Shown: in pieces, positions 8,647 through 17,850 of the stretch
How the letters are laid out: each line of letters begins with the position of its first letter
How positions within the stretch are numbered: the stretch's first letter is position 1
Assembly: GCF_028369135.1 (NCBI RefSeq)
Contig: NZ_JAPWHW010000006.1
Coordinates: 124,001 to 188,000, forward strand
Source: Roseovarius sp. ZX-A-9
GTDB taxonomy: Bacteria > Pseudomonadota > Alphaproteobacteria > Rhodobacterales > Rhodobacteraceae
Direction: 5' to 3'
DNA: 64,000 bases
Made by a program: the position numbers and the translations under genes
The notes under the pieces: generated by a model
The model's database searches: none
The model's input: the letters and a program-made list of their open reading frames with translations, nothing else
What the model was told of the DNA's origin: nothing

Positions 8647-11007
8647 TTACTCTGCCGCGATGGGTTTGGACGCGGCTTGCAGCGCGCGCCAGACGGCCAG
8701 TGGTGTGGCCGGCATCGCCAGATCATTGGTGCCGATCGCATCGGTGATCGCGTTGATCACTGCGGGCGGCGCACCGATGGCCCCCGCCTCACCGCACCCT
8801 TTCACACCCAGCGGGTTGTTGGGGCTGGGCGTCTCGTGATGCTGAACGCTGAAGAACGGCACGTCGGCCGCGCGCGGCATGGTGTAATCCATGTAGGATC
8901 CGGTCAGAAGCTGACCATCCTCGTCATAGATCACCTGTTCGAGCAGCGCCTGCCCGATGCCTTGCGTGACACCGCCATGCACCTGCCCTTCGACGATCAT
9001 CGGGTTGATGATGGTGCCGAAATCGTCAGCCGAGGTGAAATTGACGACCTCTGTATGTCCGGTCTCGGGATCAACCTCGACTTCGCAGATGAACGCCCCC
9101 GAGGGGAACGAGAAGTTGACCGGGTCAAAGAACGCGGTTTCCTTCAGGCCCGGCTCCATCCCGTCCGGCAGGTTGTGGGCGATATAGGCCGCCAGCCCGA
9201 CTTCGTGCCAGGCCATCGCCTTGTCGGTGCCCGCGACCTTCACCTGGCCACCCTCGATGACGATATCGTCCTCGCTGGCCTCCAGCGTATGGGCCGCGAT
9301 CTTGCGCACCTTGGCCTCGACCTTGTCCATCGCCTTGACCACGGCCGACATGCCGACAGGCGCAGAGCGGGAACCGTAGGTGCCCATGCCGAACTGCACC
9401 TTGTCGGTGTCGCCGTGCACGATCTGCACGTTCTCGACGGGGATATCGAACCTGTCGGCAACGATCTGCGCAAAGGTGGTCTCGTGCCCCTGCCCGTGGC
9501 TGTGGCTACCGGTCAGGATCTCGACGGTGCCCACCGGGTTCACCCGCACTTCGGCGGATTCCCACAGGCCAACGCCCGCCCCGAGCGAGCCCGCCGCCTT
9601 GGAGGGCGCCAGCCCGCAGGCCTCGATGAAGGTCGAATAGCCCAGACCGCGCAGCTTGCCGCGCGATGCCGCTTCGGCCTTGCGTGCGGGGAAGCCCGCA
9701 ACATCGGCCGCCTTTTGCGCCTTATCAAGGATGGTGTGGAAATCACCCGCATCGTATTGCATCAATACCGGTGTCTGGTGCGGGAATTCGGTGATGAAGT
9801 TACGCCGCCGCAACTCTGCCGGGTCCATCCCCATCTCGCGCGCGGCGGTCTCCATCATCCGTTCGACCAGATAGGTGGCCTCGGGCCGCCCGGCCCCGCG
9901 ATAGGCATCAACGGGAACGGTGTTGGTGTAATAGGCCTTCACGTTGCAGTAGATGTTCTCCATCTGGTACTGCCCGGACATCAGCGGCGCATAGAGATAG
10001 GTCGGCACCGAACTGGAAAAGAGCGACATGTAGGCGCCAAGATTGGCAATCGTGTCGATCTTGAAGCCGGTGATCTTGCCGTCGCTGTCGAACCCCATCT
10101 TGGCAGTCGTGACGTGATCGCGCGCATGCGCATCGGTCATGAACGCCTCGCCCCGATCCGATGTCCACTTGATCGAGCGATTGGTTTTCATCGAGGCCCA
10201 GAGGCAGGTGATCTCTTCGGGATAGATATAGATCTTGGCCCCGAAGCCGCCGCCCACGTCGGGCGCGATCACCCGCAGCTTGTGTTCCGGCGCGACGTTG
10301 TAGAAGGCCGACAGCACCAGACGCGCCACATGCGGGTTCTGGCTTGTGGTGTAGAGCGTGTAATGCTCTTCGGCGTCGTCATATGTGGCAATGGCCGAGC
10401 GCGGCTCCATCGGGTTTGGCGACAAGCGGTTCTGCGTCACGTCGAGCGTGGTGACATGCGCGGCCTCTGCCAGCCCCTTGTCCGTTGCGGCCTCGTCGCC
10501 CAGCTCCCAGTCGTAGATCAGGTTGCCCGGCGCGTTGTCGTGGATCTGCGGCGCGCCCTCGGCGCCGGCCTTGGCCACATGCGCGACCACGGGCAGTTCT
10601 TCGTAATCGACCTCTACCGCTTCGGCGGCGATGCGGGCTTGCGATTGCGTTTCTGCAATGACGACGGCCACGGCGTCGCCCACATAGCGCACTTTTTCAG
10701 TGGCGAGCGCCGACCAGGCGCCCATGTTCATCGGGCTGCCATCCTTCGAGGTAATGGCCCAGCCGCAGATGATGTTGCCGATCCCGTCTGCGGTCAGCTG
10801 ATGGCCGTCCAGAACGTCGATGACTCCCGGCATCTCGCGTGCTGCCGACGCGTCGATCCCCTTGACCCTTGCATGCGCGTGCGAACTGCGGACGAAGGCC
10901 GCGTAGGCCTGGTTGTCCATGCGGTGATCATCTGTATAGCGGCCCTTGCCGGTGATGAATCGCTTGTCTTCCTTGCGTTTGACGCTTTTGCCAATTCCAG
11001 AACTCAT
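8647..11007 (-). CDS. coxL: Molybdopterin-binding large subunit, form II CO dehydrogenase type
   Basis: The 786-residue catalytic subunit carrying the molybdenum cofactor. It opens with the SVKRKEDKRFITGKGRYTDD segment usual for CoxL. The active-site loop reads AYRGAGR at residues 368-374, the signature of form II enzymes. Genuine CO-oxidising form I enzymes carry AYxCSFR with the Cu/Se-binding cysteine, which is absent here. The C-terminus has GCGEAGAIGAPPAVINAI with the conserved catalytic Glu. Form II proteins are often annotated as CO dehydrogenase, but their natural substrates are mostly unknown and many are probably other aldehyde or heterocycle hydroxylases. Confidence 0.9.
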   Translation of the reverse strand: MSSGIGKSVKRKEDKRFITGKGRYTDDHRMDNQAYAAFVRSSHAHARVKGIDASAAREMPGVIDVLDGHQLTADGIGNIICGWAITSKDGSPMNMGAWSALATEKVRYVGDAVAVVIAETQSQARIAAEAVEVDYEELPVVAHVAKAGAEGAPQIHDNAPGNLIYDWELGDEAATDKGLAEAAHVTTLDVTQNRLSPNPMEPRSAIATYDDAEEHYTLYTTSQNPHVARLVLSAFYNVAPEHKLRVIAPDVGGGFGAKIYIYPEEITCLWASMKTNRSIKWTSDRGEAFMTDAHARDHVTTAKMGFDSDGKITGFKIDTIANLGAYMSLFSSSVPTYLYAPLMSGQYQMENIYCNVKAYYTNTVPVDAYRGAGRPEATYLVERMMETAAREMGMDPAELRRRNFITEFPHQTPVLMQYDAGDFHTILDKAQKAADVAGFPARKAEAASRGKLRGLGYSTFIEACGLAPSKAAGSLGAGVGLWESAEVRVNPVGTVEILTGSHSHGQGHETTFAQIVADRFDIPVENVQIVHGDTDKVQFGMGTYGSRSAPVGMSAVVKAMDKVEAKVRKIAAHTLEASEDDIVIEGGQVKVAGTDKAMAWHEVGLAAYIAHNLPDGMEPGLKETAFFDPVNFSFPSGAFICEVEVDPETGHTEVVNFTSADDFGTIINPMIVEGQVHGGVTQGIGQALLEQVIYDEDGQLLTGSYMDYTMPRAADVPFFSVQHHETPSPNNPLGVKGCGEAGAIGAPPAVINAITDAIGTNDLAMPATPLAVWRALQAASKPIAAE

Positions 11008-11029
11008 GTCATTTCCTCCCTTGCGTCAT

Positions 11030-11500
11030 TCACATCTTTGCCGCGGCGTCTTCGATAGACTTCACGATGTTGTGGTAGCCGGTGCAGCGACAGATATTGC
11101 CTTCCAGCTCGTGGCGGATCGCCTCTGATGTCAGCTCGCGGCCCTCGGCCTTGTACCGGTTCACCATGTCGACCCCGGCCATGATCATGCCCGGCGTGCA
11201 GAACCCGCATTGCAGCCCGTGGTTGTCGTGGAATGCCACCTGCATCGGGTGCAGTTCGCCATTGGCCAGCCCCTCGATGGTCGTCACTTCCGCGCCTTCC
11301 AGCGACACGGCAAGCGCCGTGCAGGCCTTGACCATCTTGCCGTTCACATGCACCGCGCAGGCGCCGCATTGGCTGGTGTCACAGCCGATATGGGTGCCGG
11401 TCAGGCGCAGATGCTCGCGCAGGAATTCCGACAGCAGGGTTTCGTCCGGCACCTCCCTCGCGACCGTCTTGCCGTTCACTTTCATCTTTACGTTTGTCAT
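11030..11500 (-). CDS. coxS: [2Fe-2S] small subunit of CO dehydrogenase-type hydroxylase
   Basis: A 156-residue iron-sulfur subunit. The N-terminal plant-ferredoxin-like domain has [20 protein letters not shown] with the first cluster cysteines. The C-terminal helical domain has QCGFCTPGM and [10 protein letters not shown] for the second cluster. The start at 11500 is chosen because a GGGAGG ribosome site sits about 10 bases upstream and family members begin with a similar short [11 protein letters not shown] longer reading to 11536 has no support. It lies 22 bases upstream of coxL. Confidence 0.93.
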   Translation of the reverse strand: MTNVKMKVNGKTVAREVPDETLLSEFLREHLRLTGTHIGCDTSQCGACAVHVNGKMVKACTALAVSLEGAEVTTIEGLANGELHPMQVAFHDNHGLQCGFCTPGMIMAGVDMVNRYKAEGRELTSEAIRHELEGNICRCTGYHNIVKSIEDAAAKM

Positions 11501-11559
11501 CTGGGTCCTCCCTGGATTGGCGAGCGTGCTTCGCACGCGTGTATCATAGCCCCTGCAGC

Positions 11560-12018
11560 TTATGCTTCTGGCGGGGTCACGTTGGTCAAATGGTCATGAA
11601 AATTGTCAAAGAATTTCGCTGCGAGTTTCTTGGCCGTCGACGCAACCAGCCGGCTGCCAAGCTGCGCCAGCTTGCCGCCCACGGTGGCGCGAACGTCATA
11701 GGTCAGGATGGTCTCGTCGCCGTCCTCGGCCAGGTGCACATCCGCCGCCCCCTTGGCAAAGCCCGCAACGCCGCCCTTGCCCTCGCCCTGAATGGTGTAG
11801 CTTTCTGGCGCGTTGATGTTCACCAGCTCGACAGCGCCGGTAAAGGTTGCCTTCACCGGGCCGATCTTCTGAACAACCTTGGCCTCCATCGTGGTGGGCG
11901 AGGTTTTCTCCAGCTCCTGACAGCCCGGAATGCAGGCCTTGAGGACCTCGGGATCGTTCAGTGCCGCCCAGACTTCGGCCCGTGGTGCCGCGATTCGGTG
12001 TTCGCCGGTCATGTCCAT
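11560..12018 (-). CDS. coxG: CoxG-type SRPBCC domain protein
   Basis: A protein of about 152 residues with a START/SRPBCC fold, close to CoxG (CO dehydrogenase subunit G). It begins with the family opening [28 protein letters not shown] split over strand and helix, followed by [21 protein letters not shown] strands. In other cox operons CoxG helps recruit the matured hydroxylase to the membrane. The start at 12018 has a strong GGGGAGGAC site; an ATG at 12012 is also possible. It is the first gene of the operon. A short hairpin (6-bp arms, 11524-11538) lies between it and coxS. Confidence 0.85.
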   Translation of the reverse strand: MDMTGEHRIAAPRAEVWAALNDPEVLKACIPGCQELEKTSPTTMEAKVVQKIGPVKATFTGAVELVNINAPESYTIQGEGKGGVAGFAKGAADVHLAEDGDETILTYDVRATVGGKLAQLGSRLVASTAKKLAAKFFDNFHDHLTNVTPPEA

Positions 12019-12155
12019 GCGATTGTCCTCCCCTTCGTGTCCTTCGGTTTCGATCATAGGCGGGCGCGGCCTCATGGCAAGAGCGTTGCGCTGCGACGCG
12101 CGGATATCCCGCAAATTTTCGCAGGAGGGCCGTCCGGCAGGGTTTCCTCCCCGGC

Positions 12156-15100
12156 TCAGTGGAAATCCCGACTGGGAAACAACCGCTTGGCCTGATCGCG
12201 CGGATGCATCGCGCGGGCGGGCTGGCGCGCCGGGCGGGGCGCATCATCCGCGGCAGGCGCGGTCACGCCCACGGCCTCATCCATCGGGTGTCCAAGCTGG
12301 GCAAGGCAATGCGAGACATCCTCGACCTTTTGCGCAATCAGGTGCACGACGATCCCCTCGCGCTGCAGATAGCCCGTTATGCGCAAGAGCCGCCCGCCCA
12401 TCACCGCGCGGCGGTTGGCCTCGTACATCTTGGGCCAGACCACCACGTTGCACACGCCGGTTTCGTCCTCCAGCGTCAGGAAAATCACGCCCGACGCGGT
12501 GCCGGGCCGCTGCCGGGTGATCACCAGCCCGCAGACGCAAGTACGGGCCAGCGGGGCCTCGGCCAGCTCCGCATGCGGCGTGAGACCGGGCAGCGCGGGG
12601 CGCAGCAGCTCCATCGGGTGCGCGCGCAGCGTAAGGCGCATCGCCACGTAATCCTCCACCACCTCTTCGCCCAGATGCATCGGCGGCAGCACCACGTCCG
12701 GCTCCTTGATCCCCTCGCCTTCGATCTGGTCATTGAACAGCGGCAAGGGCTGCTGGCCGCGGATCGCCTTGACCTGCCAGAGCGCATCGCGGCGGCTGAG
12801 CCCCATGCCGGTGAACGCATCCGCTTCTGCCAGCCGTTCCAGCGTGGCGGGGCCCACGCCCGCGCGCAGCCACAGCGCCTCGGGGTCGGGATAGCCATTG
12901 CCGCGCGCCGCAACGATCCAGCCCGCATCCTCTTCGCGCAGCCCCTTGATCTGCCGGAACCCCAGCCGCAACGCCAAGGCACCATCCGCGCGCCGCTCCA
13001 GCGTGTTGTCCCAGTCGCTGGCATTGACGCAGATGGGCCGCACCTCGATCTGGTGTTCGCGCGCGTCGCGCACGATCTGCGCGGGCGCATAGAACCCCAT
13101 CGGCTGTGAATTCAGCAACCCGCAGGCAAAGATCGCCGGGTGATGCCGCTTCAGCCAGGCCGAGACATAAACCAAGAGCGCAAAGGCCGCCGCGTGGCTT
13201 TCGGGAAAGCCGTATTCACCGAACCCCTCGATCTGGCCAAAGCACCGCTCGGCAAACTCCGCTTCATAGCCGCGCTCCAGCATGCCATTGACGAAGCGGT
13301 CGCGGAACGTGCTGATCGTGCCCATCTTGCGAAAGGTGGCAAGGCTGCGGCGCAGGCGGTCGGCCTCTTCGGGGGTGAACCCGGCGGCGACCACGGCGAT
13401 CTGCATCGCCTGCTCCTGAAACAGCGGCACGCCCAGCGTCTTGCCCAACACCTCGCGCAGCGCGTCAGAGGGAAACTCGACACTCTCGCGCCCTTGGCGG
13501 CGGTTGATATAGGGATGCACCATGCCGCCCTGAATGGGGCCGGGCCGGACGATGGCCACCTCGATCACCAGATCGTAGAATTCACGCGGGCGCATGCGGG
13601 GCAGGAAATTCATCTGTGCCCGGCTCTCTACCTGAAAGACGCCCACCGCATCGGCCACGCAGAGCATATCGTAGGTGGCTGTATCTGCCTGCGGGACGCT
13701 GGCAATGCTCAGATCGATGCGTTCGTGCAGGGCCAGCAGGTCAAAGCATTTGCGGATGCAGGTCAGCATGCCCAGCCCGAGGATATCGACCTTGAGGATG
13801 CCCAGCGTGTCGATGTCGTCCTTGTCCCACTCGATCACGGTGCGGTCCTCCATCGCCGCGTTCTCGATCGGGCACAGCTCGTCCAGCCGCCCCTTGGTGA
13901 TGACAAAGCCGCCGACATGCTGGCTGAGATGGCGAGGAAAGCCGATGAGGTCCTGAATGAGCTTCAGGGTCTGCGCCAGCCTGCGTTCTTCAGGGTCCAG
14001 CCCCAGTTCGCGGATGCGGTCCACATCCGCGCCGCCGTTCGACATGCCCCATATCTGGCTGGACAGCCCTGCCGTCACGTCCTGGGAAAGGCCCATCACC
14101 TTGCCCACTTCGCGGATCGCCGCGCGGGAGCGGAAATGAATCACCGTGGCACAAAGGCCCGCGCGGTGGCGACCGTAGCGCGCATAGATATGCTGGATCA
14201 CTTCCTCGCGCCGCTCATGTTCGAAATCCACGTCGATATCCGGCGGCTCACCGCGATATTTGGAGACGAAGCGCTCGAACACCATGGTGATCTGATCGGG
14301 GCCTACATCGGTGATCCCCAGCGCGTAGCACAGGATCGAATTGGCCGCCGATCCGCGCCCCTGACACAGGATGCCGATGCTGCGTGCATATTGCACGATG
14401 TCGTGCACGGTCAGGAAATAGGCAGCAAAGCCGAGGTCCTCGACCAGCGCCAGTTCCTTGTCCACCATGGCGCGGTATTTATCGGGGATGCCCTCGGGGT
14501 AGCGCCGCTTGATCCCCTCTTCTGTCAAACGGATCAGCCGCGCCTGTGGCGGTTCATCGCCCGAAACCTCATCGGGATACTCGTAACTCAATTCGCTGAG
14601 GCAAAAACTGCACCGCGCCGCGATCTCGACCGTGCGGCGCAGGGCGGCGGGATGATCCCGAAAGACGCGGGCCATGTCGCCCGCCCCTTTCAGCCGCCGT
14701 TCGGCATTGGGCAGCGCGCGGGTGCCGATATCGTCGATGACGATATGTTCGCGCATACAGGTCAGCACATCGGCCAGTTGCCGTCTGTGCGCGCGGTGCA
14801 TCAGCACATCGCCCACCGCCACCATCGGCGCTGCCGTCCTGTGCGCCAACTGCGCACAGCGGCGCAAGTAAGCCTGATCCGATCCGTCATAGCGTGGCGC
14901 CGCCCCCAGAAAGACATGGGCCGGATAGCGGCGCAGCACGGCGCGGATATGCTCGGCCACGTCATGCTCGTCCGGCTCGCCCTGTGGCAAGGCGATCAGG
15001 ATCATGCCCCGCGCGCCCTCCAGCAGGTCCTTGAGTGTCAGCAGACAGCCCCCCTTCTCCGCCCGCCGCTTGCCCAGAGTCAGAAGGCGCGAGAGCCGCT

Positions 15101-15512
15101 GATAGGCGGCGCGGGTCTGCGGCAGGGCGATCCAGTGCACCGGGCAATCCTCCAGCACCAGACGGCAGCCCACGATCAGACGCGGCAGACGGGGACCAGA
15201 GGGCCGGGTCATGGTGCGTTCCGCGGCAATGCGCTGGCGTGAGCTGGCGTCGATCTGCCTGTGCGAGCGGATATGCACCTCGTCGGCCTCGCGCCGCAGC
15301 TCTTTCAGCGCTGCATAGGCACGCACCACCCCAGCCAGCGAATTGCGGTCGGTGATGGCGATCGCCTCCAGCCCCAGTTCTGCGGCGCGGGTCATCAGCT
15401 CCTCGGGGTGCGAGGCTCCGGTGAGGAAGGTGAAATTGCTGGTCACGCAGAGCTCGGCATAGCCGGGTGCGGCGATGTCGGCGGGGGTGGTGGTTTGCAG
15501 CGGATCTTTCAT
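12156..15512 (-). CDS. dnaE2: Error-prone DNA polymerase III alpha subunit
   Basis: A C-family DNA polymerase of 1118 residues that performs translesion synthesis after DNA damage with ImuA and ImuB. The N-terminal PHP domain opens with YAELCVTSNFTFLTGASHPEE and ITDRNSLAG. The palm region shows GRGSAANS and the catalytic PPDIDVDFEHERREEV with its metal-binding Asp residues. The C-terminal half has helix-hairpin-helix and OB-fold segments (ARTCVCGLVITRQRPGTASG). The start at 15512 overlaps the imuB stop as ATGA. The length fits DnaE2 (about 1050-1150) and is shorter than replicative DnaE1 or its neighbours. Confidence 0.95.
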   Translation of the reverse strand: MKDPLQTTTPADIAAPGYAELCVTSNFTFLTGASHPEELMTRAAELGLEAIAITDRNSLAGVVRAYAALKELRREADEVHIRSHRQIDASSRQRIAAERTMTRPSGPRLPRLIVGCRLVLEDCPVHWIALPQTRAAYQRLSRLLTLGKRRAEKGGCLLTLKDLLEGARGMILIALPQGEPDEHDVAEHIRAVLRRYPAHVFLGAAPRYDGSDQAYLRRCAQLAHRTAAPMVAVGDVLMHRAHRRQLADVLTCMREHIVIDDIGTRALPNAERRLKGAGDMARVFRDHPAALRRTVEIAARCSFCLSELSYEYPDEVSGDEPPQARLIRLTEEGIKRRYPEGIPDKYRAMVDKELALVEDLGFAAYFLTVHDIVQYARSIGILCQGRGSAANSILCYALGITDVGPDQITMVFERFVSKYRGEPPDIDVDFEHERREEVIQHIYARYGRHRAGLCATVIHFRSRAAIREVGKVMGLSQDVTAGLSSQIWGMSNGGADVDRIRELGLDPEERRLAQTLKLIQDLIGFPRHLSQHVGGFVITKGRLDELCPIENAAMEDRTVIEWDKDDIDTLGILKVDILGLGMLTCIRKCFDLLALHERIDLSIASVPQADTATYDMLCVADAVGVFQVESRAQMNFLPRMRPREFYDLVIEVAIVRPGPIQGGMVHPYINRRQGRESVEFPSDALREVLGKTLGVPLFQEQAMQIAVVAAGFTPEEADRLRRSLATFRKMGTISTFRDRFVNGMLERGYEAEFAERCFGQIEGFGEYGFPESHAAAFALLVYVSAWLKRHHPAIFACGLLNSQPMGFYAPAQIVRDAREHQIEVRPICVNASDWDNTLERRADGALALRLGFRQIKGLREEDAGWIVAARGNGYPDPEALWLRAGVGPATLERLAEADAFTGMGLSRRDALWQVKAIRGQQPLPLFNDQIEGEGIKEPDVVLPPMHLGEEVVEDYVAMRLTLRAHPMELLRPALPGLTPHAELAEAPLARTCVCGLVITRQRPGTASGVIFLTLEDETGVCNVVVWPKMYEANRRAVMGGRLLRITGYLQREGIVVHLIAQKVEDVSHCLAQLGHPMDEAVGVTAPAADDAPRPARQPARAMHPRDQAKRLFPSRDFH

Positions 15513-16990
15513 GCGAATTCCCCCTGCACGAACCAGCCGGGATCTTGTGGTGTATGGAACAGCCACAGCCGCCGCCCCTGCGCGGTGTCCACCTTCCAAT
15601 AGTCGCGCAGACCCCGCCGCCAGCCGTCATCCTCCAGCCACCATTCCGGCGCGATCCGCTCTGGCCCGGTGGCGCGCTGCGTAGTCAGCGCCATGCGCCG
15701 CCAGCGGAAATGCCGCGGCGGGCGCGCGCCCGTGGCCCCGATGGGTTCAGGCGCGAACAGTTGCACCGGGCGCGGGCGCAGCGCCACCCACGGGCCTTGC
15801 GCCCGCGACCAGGCGGCCGGTGCGATGAGAAAGCTGCGCTCGGGGATATGGCTGTCGGCGGGCAGGAAGCGCTGGATATTCTCCAGCCCGATCCGGGTGC
15901 CGAGACGGGTGATGAGATCCTCCAGCGCGCCATCCTCGGGGCCGCGCATATGGGCAATCTGTTCGGTCGGCAATGGCTCGACCTGCGTCGCCTCCAGCCG
16001 CAGCAGGTCAATCCCGTAGCCCGCATCGACCTGCCCGACCCCGCGCTCGAAGAACGGCAGGATACGCGCCACATCGCGCAAGGGGCGCGCGAGGCGCAGT
16101 TCAACCTGTTGGCTTTCCTGATCGACCCGGCGCAGCGTCAGGCACAGCACCCGCGCGCCCATCTCGTTTTCCTTGAGCCGCGCGCAGAGCCGTTCCAGCA
16201 GGCGTTTGGCCCCCGCCATCACATCGGCGCTGAGGCCGATGGGATCGGGCAGCGTCATGCGCACCCCGTAATGCGGCGGCTCGGCCAGGGGCGAGACCTG
16301 CTCGCCGCGCGCGCCCAGCGCCTGATCGAGCCGCATCAGCACGCCCGGCCCAAGGCGGCGACTGACCGTGCCGCGCGGCAGCGCCATCAGATCGCCGATG
16401 CTGCGCACCCCCAGGCGTTGCAGCGCCAGCGCCGCCTTGGCTTCGATGCGCAGCGCCTCGACCGGCAGCGGCTTCAGCGTCTCGGACGCGGCCCCCGGTG
16501 GCGCGATCCCTTCGGCGTAATGCGCCAGCGCCCAGGCGGCGCCGCGCGTGTCCGCAACCCCGATGCGCACCGCCAGCCCCGCGCGCGTCAGCCGCTGGCG
16601 CATGTCGGCGATCATCGCGCTTTCCTGCCCGCCCCACAGATGCACCGTACCGCTGACATCCAGCACCAGCCCGTCACGCCCGTCCAGGCCGACCCACGGA
16701 CAATATCGCCCGGCCCAGCGCGCCAGCGCGTGCAGGAAACGGGTGTCGCGCGACAGCTCTGCCGGACGGCTCTGCAAATCGGGACAGAAGGCGCGCGCAT
16801 CCGAGGCGGGCATGCCGGGCGTCAACCCCTGCCGCAGCCCCGCCGGGTTCAAACAATAAAGACGCTCGGTATTGCCCTGCCGCAGGGTCAGCGCAAAAGG
16901 GCCATCAACCGGCTGCGCCCGCAACACCCGGTCGCTCGCCAGCCTCGGAAACCACAATGACACGATGCGTCTCGGCATCCCAGCGGACAT
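15509..16990 (-). CDS. imuB: ImuB, Y-family polymerase-like protein
   Basis: A 493-residue DinB/UmuC-like protein, usually a non-catalytic Y-family homologue that bridges DnaE2, ImuA and the beta clamp. It begins RIVSLWFPRLASDRVLR, has the little-finger and thumb-type helix-hairpin-helix (LQRLGVRSIGDLMALPRGTVSRRLG), and ends in a long C-terminal region that may hold the clamp-binding site. The start may be 16990 or the ATG at 16978. Its 5' end overlaps imuA by 74-86 bases in a different frame. It is the middle gene of imuA-imuB-dnaE2. Confidence 0.92.
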   Translation of the reverse strand: MSAGMPRRIVSLWFPRLASDRVLRAQPVDGPFALTLRQGNTERLYCLNPAGLRQGLTPGMPASDARAFCPDLQSRPAELSRDTRFLHALARWAGRYCPWVGLDGRDGLVLDVSGTVHLWGGQESAMIADMRQRLTRAGLAVRIGVADTRGAAWALAHYAEGIAPPGAASETLKPLPVEALRIEAKAALALQRLGVRSIGDLMALPRGTVSRRLGPGVLMRLDQALGARGEQVSPLAEPPHYGVRMTLPDPIGLSADVMAGAKRLLERLCARLKENEMGARVLCLTLRRVDQESQQVELRLARPLRDVARILPFFERGVGQVDAGYGIDLLRLEATQVEPLPTEQIAHMRGPEDGALEDLITRLGTRIGLENIQRFLPADSHIPERSFLIAPAAWSRAQGPWVALRPRPVQLFAPEPIGATGARPPRHFRWRRMALTTQRATGPERIAPEWWLEDDGWRRGLRDYWKVDTAQGRRLWLFHTPQDPGWFVQGEFA

Positions 16991-17486
16991 CCCATGCTGC
17001 TAATGTTCCTGATTTGTTCTTGGTAATCTCCCACCGCATCAGAGTCGAGTCCGCCGCGTCGAAAACCGGCGCAGTGTACCAGCGGGTTTCGGCCGCATTG
17101 CTGCCCACCCCCTCGGGCATCAGGCACAGGCCCGTGCTGCGCCCGGTCTCGGCGGCCAGTTGCAACCGCCGCCCCGGTGTCAGCCCCAGCGGCTGGGTCA
17201 GTTCCATCACCACCAGCGTCACCGCCCCTGCGCGCAGCGCCTCTTCGGCGACGGCCAGCGTCTCGGCCTCGTCGCGGGTTCTGGCAATCAGCAGGCGCTG
17301 CGGATCAAGGTATTCCGCCGCCCCCACCGGGTTCAGTTGCCGCCCCTGCCAGCCCTGCATCACCCAGAGCACAACCCCGCCCAGCCGCCCGGCCAGCGCC
17401 AGCGCAAAGCCGATGGCCCCCGGTCCTTGAACCTCGTGGGTGCGGCCCCGGCGCGGCGGAAACTGGTCTGTCAGTCTGGCTGTCAT
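16905..17486 (-). CDS. imuA: ImuA, RecA-like mutasome protein
   Basis: A 193-residue ImuA/SulA-like protein with a degenerate RecA fold. Recognisable parts are GFALALAGRLGGVVLWVMQ near the N-terminus and LTLVVMEL-type strand residues (VTLVVMELTQPLGLTPGRRLQLAAE). In other bacteria ImuA helps the DnaE2 mutasome and interacts with RecA and ImuB. It is the first gene of the cassette. I found no clear alphaproteobacterial SOS box (GTTC-N7-GTTC or its complement) in the 150 bases upstream, so SOS control is not shown by the sequence. Confidence 0.82.
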   Translation of the reverse strand: MTARLTDQFPPRRGRTHEVQGPGAIGFALALAGRLGGVVLWVMQGWQGRQLNPVGAAEYLDPQRLLIARTRDEAETLAVAEEALRAGAVTLVVMELTQPLGLTPGRRLQLAAETGRSTGLCLMPEGVGSNAAETRWYTAPVFDAADSTLMRWEITKNKSGTLAAWDVRWDAETHRVIVVSEAGERPGVAGAAG

Positions 17487-17850
17487 GCGCCCTCCGGGTT
17501 CGGCAGATCATCGCGGCGATTTTCGCATCATTGCCCGGCAGAGGGCAAGAGGCGGCGGGTTGTCCATGGGGCTATATCCGCGCACCGCCCGCAACGTGTC
17601 GAGGAAACGGGAGGGTGCCAGCATGAGCGAAAAACATGAATCACGGGTTTTCGTGACGTGCGCCCAACATGCGCAGGCCCGACCGAACGGCTCCGTGGCG
17701 TGGCGGCAGGCCGTACAGCCGCCGGAATGCGGAAAAACCGCGCAATTATCGTCAACAGATGTCGAAAAATCGTATGCGCCCCCGCCCTTTCGCGGGAAGA
17801 TGGCACACGTCCCCCGGCCCGACGGGCACGGCCAACAAGGAGAATACCCC
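17487..17850. other. Intergenic region between imuA and caiD (divergent promoters)
   Basis: 364 bases between two divergent operons. A reading frame runs through it in frame with caiD, but it has no ribosome site and no homology that I recognise, so I treat it as non-coding. It holds a short hairpin (GCGG-AAAAA-CCGC near 17729-17741) and an AAGGAG ribosome site at 17838-17843 for caiD. Promoters for both operons should lie here. I could not place -35/-10 boxes with confidence. Confidence 0.5.

Noticed and set aside
8434..11058. An 874-codon open frame opposite coxL
   Set aside because: It is the antisense shadow of coxL and coxM. It crosses gene borders and has no recognisable domain.
8647..11500. 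A true aerobic CO dehydrogenase (form I)
   Set aside because: CoxL has AYRGAGR in place of the AYxCSFR motif with the Cu/Se-binding cysteine.
13140..15242. A 700-codon open frame opposite dnaE2
   Set aside because: Antisense shadow of a conserved polymerase gene, with biased composition and no motifs.
17487..17640. A LexA/SOS box upstream of imuA
   Set aside because: I looked for GTTC-N7-GTTC or GAAC-N7-GAAC and found only single half-sites.
17440..17850. An N-terminal extension of caiD upstream of 17851
   Set aside because: The extra 137 codons have no family match, and a strong AAGGAG site precedes the ATG at 17851, where CaiD homologues begin.
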